From contig JAHHHV010000013.1 in NCBI GenBank assembly GCA_019359155.1, forward strand, positions 1-57,500: DNA of 57,500 nucleotides, read 5' to 3'. Position 1 is the first letter of the stretch. Every line of letters begins with the position of its first letter. Positions 18,468 to 28,095 of the stretch are shown here, in pieces. The translations under genes and the position numbers were made by a program. The notes under the pieces are model-generated. The model was not told where the DNA came from, did not search any database, and was given only the letters and a program-made list of their open reading frames with translations. The DNA comes from Pegethrix bostrychoides GSE-TBD4-15B. Its GTDB lineage: Bacteria > Cyanobacteriota > Cyanobacteriia > Elainellales > Elainellaceae.

Positions 18468-20032
18468 AAGCTGTGGCTCGTGCGCCAACGCAGCCAGCCC
18501 AGCAGCGCCAGACCCAGTAAAGACAGCCCCAGCAGCAGCAGGGTCAGCCAGTTTCCCCAGCGCAGATAGAGCGTCTGAGCCGAGCGCTGGTAGATCGTAT
18601 GAAGATGCGTTTCGGCTGTTCTAAAGCCAGAGCGCCACTGAATCCGCCCATGCGGGTCAATCACGCCCGAATAGCCTGTGTTGGTAGCTCGCACCGCCCA
18701 ACGGCTCGTTTCAATTGCCCGCATTACATCATGCGCCTGATGCTGCGCCATCAGCCCTCTGCCATAAGGGTCATTGTTGGAGGCCGTTAGGATAAACTGC
18801 CCGCCCGTCGCTGCCTGCCGCCGGAACAGCTCCGGAAAGGCCGAGTCGTAGCAGATGCCAGCAATCGCCAGCCCAAAGGGAGTTTGCAGCTGCTGATTGA
18901 AGCTGCCGGGGCGCATCGAGAGGCCCACGGGCGACAGACGGCCAATCAGCTGACCCAGCAGTGGCTCGAACGGGATATACTCGCCCAGCGGCACCAGCTT
19001 TACCTTGTCGTACTGACCGACAACTTCGCCCTGCCCATCCAGGCTAAACAAGGTCTGAGTAGTCTTGCCCTGCTGCCAGCCTACCGTGCCCAGCCATGCC
19101 GGAGTTCCCTGCTGCTGGATTGCGACATAGAGCGGGTTTTGGGCAGGCCGGTTGATCCAGAGCCAGGGCAGCGCGCCTTCGGGAGTCAAAACGGCCTCCG
19201 CGCCCTCGGCCACCAGCGCTCTGTAACCTTCTAGATAGCTGCGGCTAGATAGACTCTGATCAAACAGCTTGACGCGCGTTGGCACATTGCCCTGCACCAA
19301 GCCAATCTTCAGCGCCTGAGCCGGGAGATCGCGCAGCGGCTGGCTAGAGAGCCAAAATCCGATACCGTGCAGCAGCAGCAGCAACCCAGCAGCGCAGGCC
19401 AAGTATCGCAGCGCACGCCGCTGGGGTCGAGCCATCCAGGCTTCAGCCAGCAGACCGTTGCAGGCCACAATTGCGGCGCTGATTGGGAACGGGCCAGAGA
19501 GCTGCCCCAAATGCAGAATTGCCAGATTGGCGGGGCTTTGGGTGTAGGCGAGCATTGTCCAGTCGAGAATGCTCTGATTCCAGATCGCCTCCAGTCCAGA
19601 CCAGAGGCTAGCGCCTAGCAAGATCCGCAGTCCCGCTGGCAGAGCCTGACTCCAGCCCATCAGCCTTGCCCAAATCACGACAAGCGCCGATCCCCAGAGC
19701 GTAATTGCCGCCCAGCAAAACCCGGTCACAGCAAGGCTGGCCAGCCAGGGAACGCCCATCCAGGTGAGCGGATGCAGATCGCGAATCCAGGAGAGCGCCA
19801 GCCCGTGATAGCCCAAACTCCAGCAGAGCGCCACAGGCCACGGGGAGCGAGCAGATCGCTGAGTCAACAGCCAGAGCGGAGCCAGCGCTATCCAGGCCAG
19901 CCACCAGGCGTTGAGCGGAGCTGGAGCCAACCCCATCAAAATCCCGCTGCCAAAAGAAATTAAAAGCGGCTGATCCACAGCCAGATTTGAAAACAACGGG
20001 GTAGTCTTGATCGTAGTCCCTCTGAGCGGCAT
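18464..20032 (-). CDS. lnt: apolipoprotein N-acyltransferase
   Basis: A 522-residue inner-membrane enzyme that adds the third acyl chain to the N-terminal cysteine of lipoproteins. An N-terminal bundle of membrane helices is followed by a periplasmic nitrilase-like domain and a last C-terminal helix. The catalytic triad is visible: Glu in LTPEGALPW, Lys in YDKVKLVPLGEY and Cys in GICYDSAFPE. The divergent gene 114 bases away encodes a predicted lipoprotein. Confidence 0.95.
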   Translation of the reverse strand: MPLRGTTIKTTPLFSNLAVDQPLLISFGSGILMGLAPAPLNAWWLAWIALAPLWLLTQRSARSPWPVALCWSLGYHGLALSWIRDLHPLTWMGVPWLASLAVTGFCWAAITLWGSALVVIWARLMGWSQALPAGLRILLGASLWSGLEAIWNQSILDWTMLAYTQSPANLAILHLGQLSGPFPISAAIVACNGLLAEAWMARPQRRALRYLACAAGLLLLLHGIGFWLSSQPLRDLPAQALKIGLVQGNVPTRVKLFDQSLSSRSYLEGYRALVAEGAEAVLTPEGALPWLWINRPAQNPLYVAIQQQGTPAWLGTVGWQQGKTTQTLFSLDGQGEVVGQYDKVKLVPLGEYIPFEPLLGQLIGRLSPVGLSMRPGSFNQQLQTPFGLAIAGICYDSAFPELFRRQAATGGQFILTASNNDPYGRGLMAQHQAHDVMRAIETSRWAVRATNTGYSGVIDPHGRIQWRSGFRTAETHLHTIYQRSAQTLYLRWGNWLTLLLLGLSLLGLALLGWLRWRTSHSF

Positions 20033-20146
20033 ACCCGAACTGTCTCCCTATCGTCATGTCTTGAGGCGCTGAGTGGCGCTGAGCCTGGTATTGCTCAGCA
20101 TAAGGGATTTTGCCAAACGCCTCGCGCCTGTTCACTATTTAGCCCT

Positions 20147-21391
20147 ATGTCTCGCCCAGCACCCAGCCGATATTCACGCTTCGCTCAGCTCTTGGCTGGC
20201 AGTCTGTTGGTGGCAAGCTGCGGCAGTGAGCCAGGAGCCAAACCGCTGCTGCACCAGGAGATTTCAACCCAGATTCAGGGCTGGCTGGCGCAGCAGCCGG
20301 AGGTTCAGCTCAAGTCCAGCCTGTTTCCCCTTGCCACCGAAAGCAAGCTCTCGCAAACGCTAGAGCGCCATAGCAAGGCCATGAAACTGCCGGGAGCAGT
20401 AGTCGCCATTGCTGCTTCCCAACAAACCTGGGTGCAGGCTACCGGATCGTCCGATCTCGATCAGCAAGTGGCGCTGCAACCCGACGACCGATTTCGATTG
20501 GGCAACCTGAGCGAGCTGTTTGCGGCTGTGGTTTGCCTTCAGCTGGTCGAAGAAGAGTCGCTCAGCCTCAAAGATCCGATTGCCAACTGGCTGCCCACCG
20601 AAATTAGCCGCTCAATTCCGGATGCCAAAAAAATCACGGTGCGGCAGCTGCTTAACCATACCAGCGCCTTACCGGATCTGGATGTGGCAGCCTTTGAGCA
20701 GGCAGTTAAGGCCGATCCGAGCCATCGCTGGACAGCTGCGGAGATGATGCCATTTATGACGCAGCCAGCTAGCCGAGCCAGAGGCGGCTTCACCTATTCG
20801 CGGCTCAACTATCTGCTGCTAGAGCTGATTATCGAGCGAGCAGGCGGCAGTTCGCTGGCTGAGGCGATTCAAACGCGGATTGTGCAGCCGCTCGATCTCA
20901 AAAATACCTACGTTGAGCTGAGCGCTACCAAAACCATCGCCCATGGCTATCAGGACTGGGATGGGGACGGCTCCCGCGAGGATGTGACTCAGCCGCTGAT
21001 CAACACCGGGCTGGGGCTGGGCAATCAGGCCATGATTTCCAACGCGCCAGATTTGATCCGATTTTTCCAAGCCTTATTTCAGCAGAAAAAGCTGCTCACT
21101 CCCGCTGCACAGCAGCAGATGCTCACGATTGTTGAAATGCGGAAAGGTGGCTACGGTCTGGGGATTCTCAACTCATTAACCCGCTGGGGCGAAACTTGGG
21201 GACAGACCGATGCAGATGCAACTGGCTTTTCATCTGCTGTGGTTTACCTGCCGGTGCATGATCTGATTGTCGTGGCTTGGACGAATACAGCCAACGCTGA
21301 AAGCCAGCCCATCAGCTTAATTGATGCCAGTCTAGAAATTGTGCTGGGCAATCTCTCTAAAATTCCGGCTAGCGCCACCACGCAGTGGTAG
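20147..21391 (+). CDS. lipoprotein of the beta-lactamase/serine hydrolase fold with lost catalytic residues
   Basis: A 414-residue protein. A lipobox (LVASC, lipidated Cys25) follows a signal segment, so it should be a membrane-anchored lipoprotein. The rest follows the class C beta-lactamase/esterase fold (PGAVVAIAA, LNHTSALPDL, DPIANWLP). The catalytic motifs do not survive. Where family members read FRIASVTKTF it reads FRLGNLSELF, placing Asn120 and Glu123 where Ser and Lys should be. The YSN motif is YSR (217-219), and the late His/Lys-Thr-Gly motif is ATG. The length is normal and the frame is intact, so this is likely a pseudoenzyme with a binding or structural role. It is divergent from lnt. 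Confidence 0.85.
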   Translation: MSRPAPSRYSRFAQLLAGSLLVASCGSEPGAKPLLHQEISTQIQGWLAQQPEVQLKSSLFPLATESKLSQTLERHSKAMKLPGAVVAIAASQQTWVQATGSSDLDQQVALQPDDRFRLGNLSELFAAVVCLQLVEEESLSLKDPIANWLPTEISRSIPDAKKITVRQLLNHTSALPDLDVAAFEQAVKADPSHRWTAAEMMPFMTQPASRARGGFTYSRLNYLLLELIIERAGGSSLAEAIQTRIVQPLDLKNTYVELSATKTIAHGYQDWDGDGSREDVTQPLINTGLGLGNQAMISNAPDLIRFFQALFQQKKLLTPAAQQQMLTIVEMRKGGYGLGILNSLTRWGETWGQTDADATGFSSAVVYLPVHDLIVVAWTNTANAESQPISLIDASLEIVLGNLSKIPASATTQW

Positions 21392-21417
21392 TTTACATCA
21401 CACTGAGCGAGTCGATG

Positions 21418-22512
21418 TCAGGGAATGACGATTTGCACAATTGTATTTTTCACGTGCGGCTCTGGGTCGGGTGGTAATGTCTCTGGAGCTGATATCTCTG
21501 GGGCTGCTATCTCTGGGGCTGGCGCATTAATTGTCACGATTGTCTGGCTAACTTGAGGGCTGCTATCCGGCAAAATTAGCTCGGCTAGCGAGTGAATGAT
21601 TCTGGGTTCTGGTTGGAGTTCTGGTTGGGGTTTATCAGCAGGACTTGAGGCAGTCTGCTCTGGAACCGCGATTGAAATCAAGGCGCTACCGGAAGCCTGC
21701 TTAACTGCCGCAGGGCTGGCTGTTGCAGGACTGGCTTTCACAGGCTGAGCTGCGTCTTGAGTCGCGTCTGCTGTTGCAGGAACCGAACGAGAATCTGAGG
21801 CGGGGGCATCAACAGGTTGAGACGGAGGCACAAGTTCGACAGGCTCAGGTTCGACAGGTGCAGGTTCGACAGGCGCAAGTTCGACAGGCTCGACAGGTGC
21901 AGGTGAAACCATAGGCAAAATCTGCCGAACCCGCAGGCCAATGAGAGTGAAATCTTCAGCAATTTTGGCGGTTGGATAGGGCGGCATCAGCTTGCTGTCT
22001 GGCGTCAGCAGCACGGGCAAAACGCTGGCTGGAACCTGCAAAACCAAATGAGCCAGCAAAAAACTCACCATCGCCAGCAGCAGCCCGCCCCAGCGCCCTC
22101 CGGCAACCGACACTAGCCGAATCTCAGGGATCCATTGGTTGAGCTGCCACAGAATTGTCAGCGCTAGCCCCGCGACAATCAGCGTTACAATCCGGCCAAT
22201 CGGCGCTTTAAACTGAGCCAAAATCCGGCGCTGCATTTGGCTGAGCTGCTCAGGCTTGAGCGCCACCACCAGCAGGCTAAAAATACCGAACGGGCGCTGC
22301 CACTGCATCCAGACAATGGGAGCAATCCCGGCGACCGCAACGAGCAGCAGCACGAAGGGTCTCGGCAGGGTGCTGCTGGCTCTTAGCCCCGCTAGACAAA
22401 CATCTAAGAAGAGCGGCAGGGCAGCAATTCCGGCTAGATGCAGCCAGAGGTAAGGTTCAGATTTCGCGGCGCTCTTGGCCACTGCCGTTCTAGGTTGAGT
22501 TCTTGCTTGCAT
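21418..22512 (-). CDS. low-complexity-tail membrane protein
   Basis: A 364-residue protein of two very different halves. Residues 20-170 carry four or five membrane segments (LHLAGIAALPLFLDVCLAGL, VLLLVAVAGIAPIVW and others). From about 195 on it is a long Pro/Glu/Val/Ala-rich tail with repeated VEPxPVE units and little predicted order. I recognise this as the cyanobacterial low-complexity-tail membrane protein type, whose role is unknown. The tail carries a DNA repeat (see 21831). It converges with the lipoprotein gene. Confidence 0.75.
   Translation of the reverse strand: MQARTQPRTAVAKSAAKSEPYLWLHLAGIAALPLFLDVCLAGLRASSTLPRPFVLLLVAVAGIAPIVWMQWQRPFGIFSLLVVALKPEQLSQMQRRILAQFKAPIGRIVTLIVAGLALTILWQLNQWIPEIRLVSVAGGRWGGLLLAMVSFLLAHLVLQVPASVLPVLLTPDSKLMPPYPTAKIAEDFTLIGLRVRQILPMVSPAPVEPVELAPVEPAPVEPEPVELVPPSQPVDAPASDSRSVPATADATQDAAQPVKASPATASPAAVKQASGSALISIAVPEQTASSPADKPQPELQPEPRIIHSLAELILPDSSPQVSQTIVTINAPAPEIAAPEISAPETLPPDPEPHVKNTIVQIVIP
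21831..21904. repeat. intragenic minisatellite (TTCGACAGG core)
   Basis: Short units built on TTCGACAGGT/CGCA are repeated about five times and encode the Val-Glu-Pro repeats of the low-complexity tail. Copy number probably varies between strains by slippage. Confidence 0.75.
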
Positions 22513-23227
22513 TCTGTCCTCTCAATTCCACAGCGCTCTCTCGATCCTAATACCGGACGGAACCTGCAGCTGAAGAGATTAAGGTTTGCCCTTAGCTTTG
22601 CCCCCTAGCAATATCTGGTTTGGCTCATGCGATTGGGCGAAGCCAGCCGTCCGTTCCGTAGTTACTCTGAAGACAGGTTTTGAGCAAGTGCTACACTTGA
22701 TTTTGTTCGTTAATTGGGCTTTAAGAGCGTTGAAATATTTTTCATTAGCTGGACACCCCTGGACTCGGTGGGATCTGGAAATGAAACTACAGCGTCGGCG
22801 CTTCTCAGATCCAGCACTCTCCTGGGCGGATCGCTGTGAAGGGCCCAGTATGCGCTGATCGATCTGTAACTGAAGGTTTGCAGGTGATGCCCACGGCATC
22901 GACGATCCCTAGCCCAGGGAGCTTCGCAAACTCGGTCGATCATCGCTAGCCAGAGTTTTTACCAACTAAATCGCCAACTAAGTTTGCCAACTGAACCAGG
23001 CTGACGCAATTTGCTGCGCCGTAGCTCATTTGCTGCGCCGTAACGGACGAGTGATAGCGGCCATTTTGTAGGTTTGCTACGTAGCCGCTGATATAACCAT
23101 TCGCTGGCTCAGCAGGGCTTTTTTGGGTTGGCAACAAGATGCAGTCTGGCGGCAGTTTTTCACGTTTGTCTAGGCAATTTCCGCAATTATTATCCGTAAC
23201 TATTCCGCAACTATTAGGAGAGCCACC
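22513..23227. other. 715-base stretch without a convincing gene
   Basis: Several short frames overlap here on both strands (for example 22586-22858 and 22579-22899), but none resembles a known protein. The last 250 bases contain short local repeats: CCAACTAA/CCAACTGA-type units around 22960-22995 and two copies of TTTGCTGCGCCGTA near 23009-23042. I see no tRNA, tmRNA, RNase P RNA or SRP RNA hallmark. A non-coding RNA or a decayed gene remains possible. Confidence 0.5.
23181..23215 (+). promoter_or_regulatory. three near-identical 11-mers before the homospermidine-type gene
   Basis: CCGCAATTATT (23181), CCGTAACTATT (23194) and CCGCAACTATT (23205) form an imperfect tandem set directly before the AGGAG ribosome site of the gene starting at 23228. 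Their place in the 5' leader suggests an operator or leader element, but slippage is just as possible. Confidence 0.35.
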
Positions 23228-24424
23228 ATGTCATTGCTAAGCCACAAGATTGCTTCTGCACCCATGCCCGCCGATATCAACCTAGTTGATTTAATCGACA
23301 ACTACTTCACAGCCTACAATTCAGCGCGGCTGCGCGAAATTTGCCATCTGCTGAGCCGTGAGGTGATGCAAGCTGGCGTGACCGTCGGCCTGAGCTTGTC
23401 CGGCGCGCTAACTCCAGCCGGGTTTGGCGTTTCGGCACTGTCGCCCCTGATTCGGCATGGATTTGTGGACTGGATAATCAGCACGGGCGCTAATCTGTAC
23501 CACGATTTGCACTACGGTCTAGGGCTAGATCTTTACGCCAGCAACCCGTTCGTCGATGATGCCAAGCTGCGCCAAGAAGGGCGGATTCGCATCTACGACA
23601 TTGTGTTCGGCTATGACGTGCTGCTCGAAACCGACGCTTTTATTCGCGAGCTACTCAAGGCCGAGCCGTTCCAGAAGCAAATGGGCACAGCCGAATTTCA
23701 CTACCTGCTGGGCAAATATATCCACGCCGTCGAGCAGCAGCTTGGAGTGCAGCATCCTTGCTTGCTCTCTACCGCTTACGAGTGCGGTGTCCCCATTTAC
23801 ACGTCCTCACCAGGCGATAGCTCGATTGGCATGAACGTGGCAGCGCTGGCGCTAGAAGGCTCCAAGCTATTGATCGACCCCTCAATGGATGTCAACGAGA
23901 CGGCAGCAATTGTCTATGCGGCTCGTGAGTCCGGCATTCCAGAGGTCGAAGGCAAGAGCGCAGCACTGATTTTAGGCGGCGGCAGTCCCAAAAACTTTCT
24001 GCTGCAAACCCAGCCGCAGCTGCATGAAGTCTTAGGCTTGGAAGAGCGCGGCCATGACTACTTCGTGCAAATCACCGATGCGCGACCCGATACGGGCGGG
24101 CTATCCGGCGCGACTCCCTCTGAGGCCGTGAGCTGGGGCAAGGTCGATCCCGAAGAGCTGCCCAACACGATTGTTTGCTACACCGACAGCACGATCGCGC
24201 TGCCGATTTTGACCGCCTATGTGATCAACCAGGCTCCAGCGCGTCCGCTGAAGCGGCTCTATGACCGCCGCGAAGCCATGCTGGAGACGATGCGCGCTGA
24301 CTACCTGGCGGCAAAACACCAGCAAGCACTGCCCCCTAGCCCCATTGCTGAGGTGGCGAAGTCTGCTCAAATGGCGACCCGTCCCCAAACTTATCCCTGC
24401 GGAACGCCGATTCGCACTCGCTAG
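23228..24424 (+). CDS. deoxyhypusine-synthase-like protein, probable homospermidine biosynthesis enzyme
   Basis: A 398-residue protein of the deoxyhypusine synthase fold. Bacteria lack hypusine, and bacterial members are thought to transfer the aminobutyl group of spermidine to putrescine, making sym-homospermidine with NAD. The NAD-binding segment [12 protein letters not shown] and the active-site segment SEAVSWGKV are present. Lys305 in the latter aligns with the lysine that carries the imine intermediate, so an active enzyme is expected. ATG 23228 has an AGGAG site upstream. It is slightly longer than human DHS because of a Pro/Ala-rich C-terminal tail. No other polyamine gene is adjacent. 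Confidence 0.88.
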   Translation: MSLLSHKIASAPMPADINLVDLIDNYFTAYNSARLREICHLLSREVMQAGVTVGLSLSGALTPAGFGVSALSPLIRHGFVDWIISTGANLYHDLHYGLGLDLYASNPFVDDAKLRQEGRIRIYDIVFGYDVLLETDAFIRELLKAEPFQKQMGTAEFHYLLGKYIHAVEQQLGVQHPCLLSTAYECGVPIYTSSPGDSSIGMNVAALALEGSKLLIDPSMDVNETAAIVYAARESGIPEVEGKSAALILGGGSPKNFLLQTQPQLHEVLGLEERGHDYFVQITDARPDTGGLSGATPSEAVSWGKVDPEELPNTIVCYTDSTIALPILTAYVINQAPARPLKRLYDRREAMLETMRADYLAAKHQQALPPSPIAEVAKSAQMATRPQTYPCGTPIRTR

Positions 24425-24528
24425 CGGAGCACAGGCGCTTCTAGAAGCAATTCTTCTAGAAGCATCCAGGCCATCCCAGCTTTCCCAACCTCAGCAATCA
24501 GGTCTGGGGAAGCTGTCTTGGTAACACT

Positions 24529-25869
24529 CTAAATCTCCTGCATACTGGTCAAGACCTGCCGATAGCCGCTGGCCTGCCCCTGCTTCAGATAAAGCTCTGC
24601 GGCGCGCTGGTAGTCGGCCATTGCCGCCGTCAGATTGCCGGTTGCCGCCAGCAGTTCGCCGCGACGGTAGTAAGCATCAACATTGCTGGGGTTACTGCGA
24701 ATTGCCTGCGTGAAGTTTCGCAGTGCGTCCTGTAGGTTGCCGATCTGGGCTAGAGCTTGGCCGCGAGCGGTCAATGCAGCTGCGTCAGTTGGGTTGATGG
24801 CCAGGTAGTCCTCATAGTCTTGGGCAGCTTCACGGGCTGCGCCTACGGCCAAGTAGGCATCGGCTCGTCCCTTCAGCGCATCGCTATAGTCGGGGTGAAT
24901 CGAGAGCGCCCGATTGTAGTCATCGATTGCCCCCTCATAGTCGCCACCAATCGCTCGCAAATCGCCACGCACCTTGTTGGCTTCAGCCGCGTTGGCATCC
25001 AAGCTGATCGCAGTTTCCACGTCAGCCATTGCTGCCTCAGAATCATTCAAAGCCGCCAGCGCCAGTCCCCGTCCCAGATAGGCTTCGGCATAGTCGGGCT
25101 GTAAGTTAATCGCTCGGCTATAGTCAGAAATAGCCCGCCCCGGCTCTGCCAAACTGGCATAGACGACGCCTCGATTGTAGTAGGCGACGGGCGAGTCAGA
25201 TTGATACTTCACGGCCTGATTGAGATCGGCTAGAGCCGCTTCAGTTTCGCCCATCTCATAGCGCAGGCTGCCCCGGTTCAAATAGGCATCTCCGTAGCCT
25301 TTATCTAGCGCAATTGCCTGACTCAAATCAGCAATTGCGGCAGTGCTATTGCCCTGATCGCTGTAGATTATGCCGCGATAGAAATAGGCCGGCGCAGCTT
25401 TGGCGTTGAGCGCTAAGGACTGACCAAAGTCAGAGAGGGCGGCAGATGCGTCATCGAGCTGATAGTTGGCGAAGCCGCGATAAAAGTAGGCATCAGCCAA
25501 GTAGGAGTCGGGTGGCTCTGGCGCCAGCTCGATCGCCCGGTCATAGTCGGCTCGCGCCGCCCCATAGTCTTCAGTAGCAGCCAGGGTGATGCCGCGCTGC
25601 AAATAGGCGACTCCGTATTCAGGGTTGATCTGAATGGCCTGATCAAACCTATCGAGAGCGCTGCTGTAATCTTGCCGCTTCAGGAACTCAAGTCCGGCTT
25701 TATAAGATCTCTCAGCACTAGGCTGCTCAACGGGTGCAGCAGGTGCAGCGGGTGCAGTAGGCGCAGGCGCTACCGGAGTCTGGGTCTGAGCTAGAACCGG
25801 AGCCGTCAGCAAAAGACCGCTCAGGTAGGTCACGACCGCAGATGTAACGATTGGAAATGAAGAATTCAT
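24529..25869 (-). CDS. exported TPR-repeat protein
   Basis: A 446-residue protein with a signal peptide (cleavage likely after VLA at residue 27) and a Pro/Ala-rich linker. About eleven consecutive 34-residue TPR units follow, from residue 50 to 430. Each has the W/Y-x-x-L/I-G-x-x-Y-x-x-A pattern, for example GVAYLQRGITLAATEDYGAA. TPR arrays are protein-binding scaffolds, and this one should be periplasmic. The ATG has GAGGG upstream. No enzymatic domain is present. Confidence 0.88.
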   Translation of the reverse strand: MNSSFPIVTSAVVTYLSGLLLTAPVLAQTQTPVAPAPTAPAAPAAPVEQPSAERSYKAGLEFLKRQDYSSALDRFDQAIQINPEYGVAYLQRGITLAATEDYGAARADYDRAIELAPEPPDSYLADAYFYRGFANYQLDDASAALSDFGQSLALNAKAAPAYFYRGIIYSDQGNSTAAIADLSQAIALDKGYGDAYLNRGSLRYEMGETEAALADLNQAVKYQSDSPVAYYNRGVVYASLAEPGRAISDYSRAINLQPDYAEAYLGRGLALAALNDSEAAMADVETAISLDANAAEANKVRGDLRAIGGDYEGAIDDYNRALSIHPDYSDALKGRADAYLAVGAAREAAQDYEDYLAINPTDAAALTARGQALAQIGNLQDALRNFTQAIRSNPSNVDAYYRRGELLAATGNLTAAMADYQRAAELYLKQGQASGYRQVLTSMQEI

Positions 25870-25947
25870 CGATTTACCCTCGCAGGCTTGCAGGTGTAAC
25901 TACACTTTACCTTTTACGAAGAATTCCCCAGCTTTCAATAGCATCTG

Positions 25948-26319
25948 TCAAGCTGCCTGTGTATCTGCCCGATTGTCTGCCCGATTGTCTGCCCGATTGT
26001 CTGCCCGAATATAGGCTTGCAGATGCGCGGGCAGCTTCGGGGAACTGGCCGAACCTAGCAAAGCATTCAGCCGCTCTTGCAGCAGCGACATGAAAAACTC
26101 AATCTCTTGCTCTGCGCTTTTACGCAGACAGCTTGCTAGCTGATGACGCACCAGACTGTAGGACTCGACGGCTGCTTCAAGCAAGTCAAACAGCTCATGA
26201 ATCGGCGCATCGACGTAGGTAAATGCAATTTCGCTCAGGCTTTGCTGTGGCAGAAAGTTGAAATCAGTAGATTGAGCTAATAGCTCTAGCTCGGTAAAGT
26301 CGGCGTTCATGACGTTCAT
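25948..26319 (-). CDS. small helical hypothetical protein with a RADN repeat tail
   Basis: A 123-residue protein, mostly helical and acidic at the N-terminus (DFTELELLAQSTDFNFLPQ), with two long helices (HELFDLLEAAVESYSLVRH, EIEFFMSLLQERLNALL). The end is RADN repeated three times plus RADT, encoded by a 12-base DNA repeat. Two ATGs nine bases apart (26319, 26310) could each serve as start. I do not recognise the family. Confidence 0.6.
   Translation of the reverse strand: MNVMNADFTELELLAQSTDFNFLPQQSLSEIAFTYVDAPIHELFDLLEAAVESYSLVRHQLASCLRKSAEQEIEFFMSLLQERLNALLGSASSPKLPAHLQAYIRADNRADNRADNRADTQAA
25965..26010. repeat. 12-base tandem repeat CTGCCCGATTGT
   Basis: Three perfect copies and one partial copy in a row. 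They code in frame for the repeated RADN tail of the small protein at 25948. The unit length is a multiple of three, so copy changes would keep the frame. Confidence 0.9.
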
Positions 26320-26627
26320 GGTCAGTGATGGTAGAGTTCCTGGTGAGCAAGAGCGAAGTTGGACAACGCTCTGCGATCTTTAAATTATCTGTAAATTATT
26401 GGATTGTATCCGTCAGGTGTACGGGCATTTTTGCGGAGGCTGGCGCGAAAGCTTCGTAAACCTACGGAGTTGTCTTTAAAAAACTCGTGGCAACTTGATT
26501 AAATTCTGGCAGGTTTCATGAAGCTGCCAGCTGCTCAGCAAACAAGCCGCAGCAAAAAGGGCAGTAAACCTACTGCCCTGAAGTAATTCTCGATTCTGTA
26601 GAGAGGCTCAGTGATCCAGCTACTCGA
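26320..26627. other. 308-base gap between ndhH and the RADN-tail gene
   Basis: It contains the ndhH terminator (26554-26580) and, nearer 26330, what is presumably the promoter of the RADN-tail gene. I see no further gene or RNA. Confidence 0.5.
26554..26580 (-). terminator. rho-independent terminator after ndhH
   Basis: On the minus strand CAGGGCAGTA, a four-base loop and TACTGCCCT form a near-perfect stem followed by a T run. It lies about 50 bases beyond the ndhH stop. Confidence 0.85.
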
Positions 26628-27815
26628 CTAGCGATCAACTGATCCCATAATGATGTCGATGCTGCCCAAGATGACGACGAGATCAGCCACCTTAACGCCC
26701 TTCAGCAAATGCGGCAGGATTTGCAGATTGTTGAAGTCAGCCGCTCGGATCTTAAACCGCCAGGGAAACACGCTATCGTCTCCAATCACGTAAATGCCGA
26801 CCTCGCCTTTGCCCGTCTCAACCCGCACGTAGTTCTCGCCTTTGGGGATTTTGAAGGTGGGGGCAATTTTCTTGCTGATGAACTGGTAGTCAGAGTTTTT
26901 CGCCCAATCTGATTTGGGGCCCTCAGCGATCCGTTTCGCCTCGAGGTTTTCGTAAGAGCCGCCCGGTAGAGCCTTCAGCGCCTGCCGCAGAATCTTGATC
27001 GACTCGCGCATTTCGCGCACCCGCACCAGATATCGGGCAAAACAGTCGCCTGCGGTTTCCCACTGCACGTCCCAGTCAAAATCGTCGTAGCATTCGTAGT
27101 GATCCACCTTCCGCAAATCCCACTGCACCCCAGAAGCCCGCAGCATCGGGCCAGAGAGCGCCCAGTTCAGCGCATCTTCGCGGCTAATTGTGCCAATGCC
27201 CTCCACCCGCCGCCGGAAGATCGGGTTGTTGGTAATCAGCTTCTCGTACTCATCGACCTTGGGCAGAAAATAGTCGCAGAAGTCTTCGCATTTCTCGACC
27301 CAGCCATAGGGCAGATCGACCGCCACACCGCCAATCCGCCAGTAGTTATTGTTGACCATCCGGTAGCCAGTAGCCGCTTCCCAAAGGTCGTAGATTAGCT
27401 CGCGCTCGCGGAAGATGTAGAAGAAGGGGGTCTGAGCGCCACAGTCTGCCAGGAAAGGGCCAAGCCAGAGCAGATGGTTAGCAATCCGGTTGAGTTCGAG
27501 CATGATGACCCGAATGTAGCTGGCACGTTTGGGAACGGGCACGTCAGCCAGCTTTTCAATCGCGTTGACGACGATGGCTTCGTTAAACATGCCTGCCGCA
27601 TAGTCCCAACGGCTGACGTAAGGAATGTACATCACCGGCGTGCGGCTTTCGGCAATTTTTTCCATGCCTCGGTGCAGATAGCCCAATACAGGCTCGCAGT
27701 CTACGACATCTTCCCCGTCGAGGGTGACAATCAGCCGCAGCACGCCATGCATGGAGGGATGGTGTGGCCCCATGTTGAGCACCATCGGTTCGGTCTTAGT
27801 TTCCATCAGAGTCAT
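26628..27815 (-). CDS. ndhH: NAD(P)H-quinone oxidoreductase subunit H (NdhH)
   Basis: A 395-residue (49 kDa-type) subunit of the peripheral arm of NDH-1, contributing with NdhK to the plastoquinone pocket near cluster N2. The quinone-site motif [12 protein letters not shown] opens the protein. RGMEKIAE, the family box [13 protein letters not shown] and the C-terminal DIIMGSVDR are all intact. The start at 27815 has GGGGAG just upstream and gives the usual length. A longer frame to 27881 is not needed. Standalone ndhH is normal in cyanobacteria. Confidence 0.97.
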   Translation of the reverse strand: MTLMETKTEPMVLNMGPHHPSMHGVLRLIVTLDGEDVVDCEPVLGYLHRGMEKIAESRTPVMYIPYVSRWDYAAGMFNEAIVVNAIEKLADVPVPKRASYIRVIMLELNRIANHLLWLGPFLADCGAQTPFFYIFRERELIYDLWEAATGYRMVNNNYWRIGGVAVDLPYGWVEKCEDFCDYFLPKVDEYEKLITNNPIFRRRVEGIGTISREDALNWALSGPMLRASGVQWDLRKVDHYECYDDFDWDVQWETAGDCFARYLVRVREMRESIKILRQALKALPGGSYENLEAKRIAEGPKSDWAKNSDYQFISKKIAPTFKIPKGENYVRVETGKGEVGIYVIGDDSVFPWRFKIRAADFNNLQILPHLLKGVKVADLVVILGSIDIIMGSVDR

Positions 27816-28030
27816 GTCTGTCTCCCCGTTGGCTCTAGATTCGGCAGGTAGTTTTGCTAATCTGACAAGCTTAAATCTCACAAACCTCTGTAAATAGAGG
27901 CTTTAAGCGTTTGTATAGGTTTTTAAACTTTTACCCTCTCATTATAGGGATAGATAGGCGGTCAAACCGTTACAGATCGCAGATTTGCGACCCTATAGTT
28001 GATCAAGGCACTCTCCTCGCGGTGAATCTA

Positions 28031-28087
28031 GAGTTCAGGCCACTAGTTCAGGCCATTAGTTCAGGCCAATCAGGCCACTCAAGCCAA
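28031..28087. repeat. short direct repeats (AGTTCAGGCCA)
   Basis: AGTTCAGGCCA appears three times and CAATCAGGCCA/CAAGCCAATCA-type variants follow, in the gap just after the small ParM-associated gene. No coding or hairpin role is evident. Confidence 0.7.
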
Positions 28088-28095
28088 TCAGATCA

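Noticed and set aside
22579-22899. Overlapping open frames on both strands in the gap before 23228
   Set aside because: No start with a ribosome site, no recognisable protein and mutual overlap.
25965-26010. Regular short repeats resembling a CRISPR array
   Set aside because: Units are 12 bases with no spacers and lie inside a coding frame.
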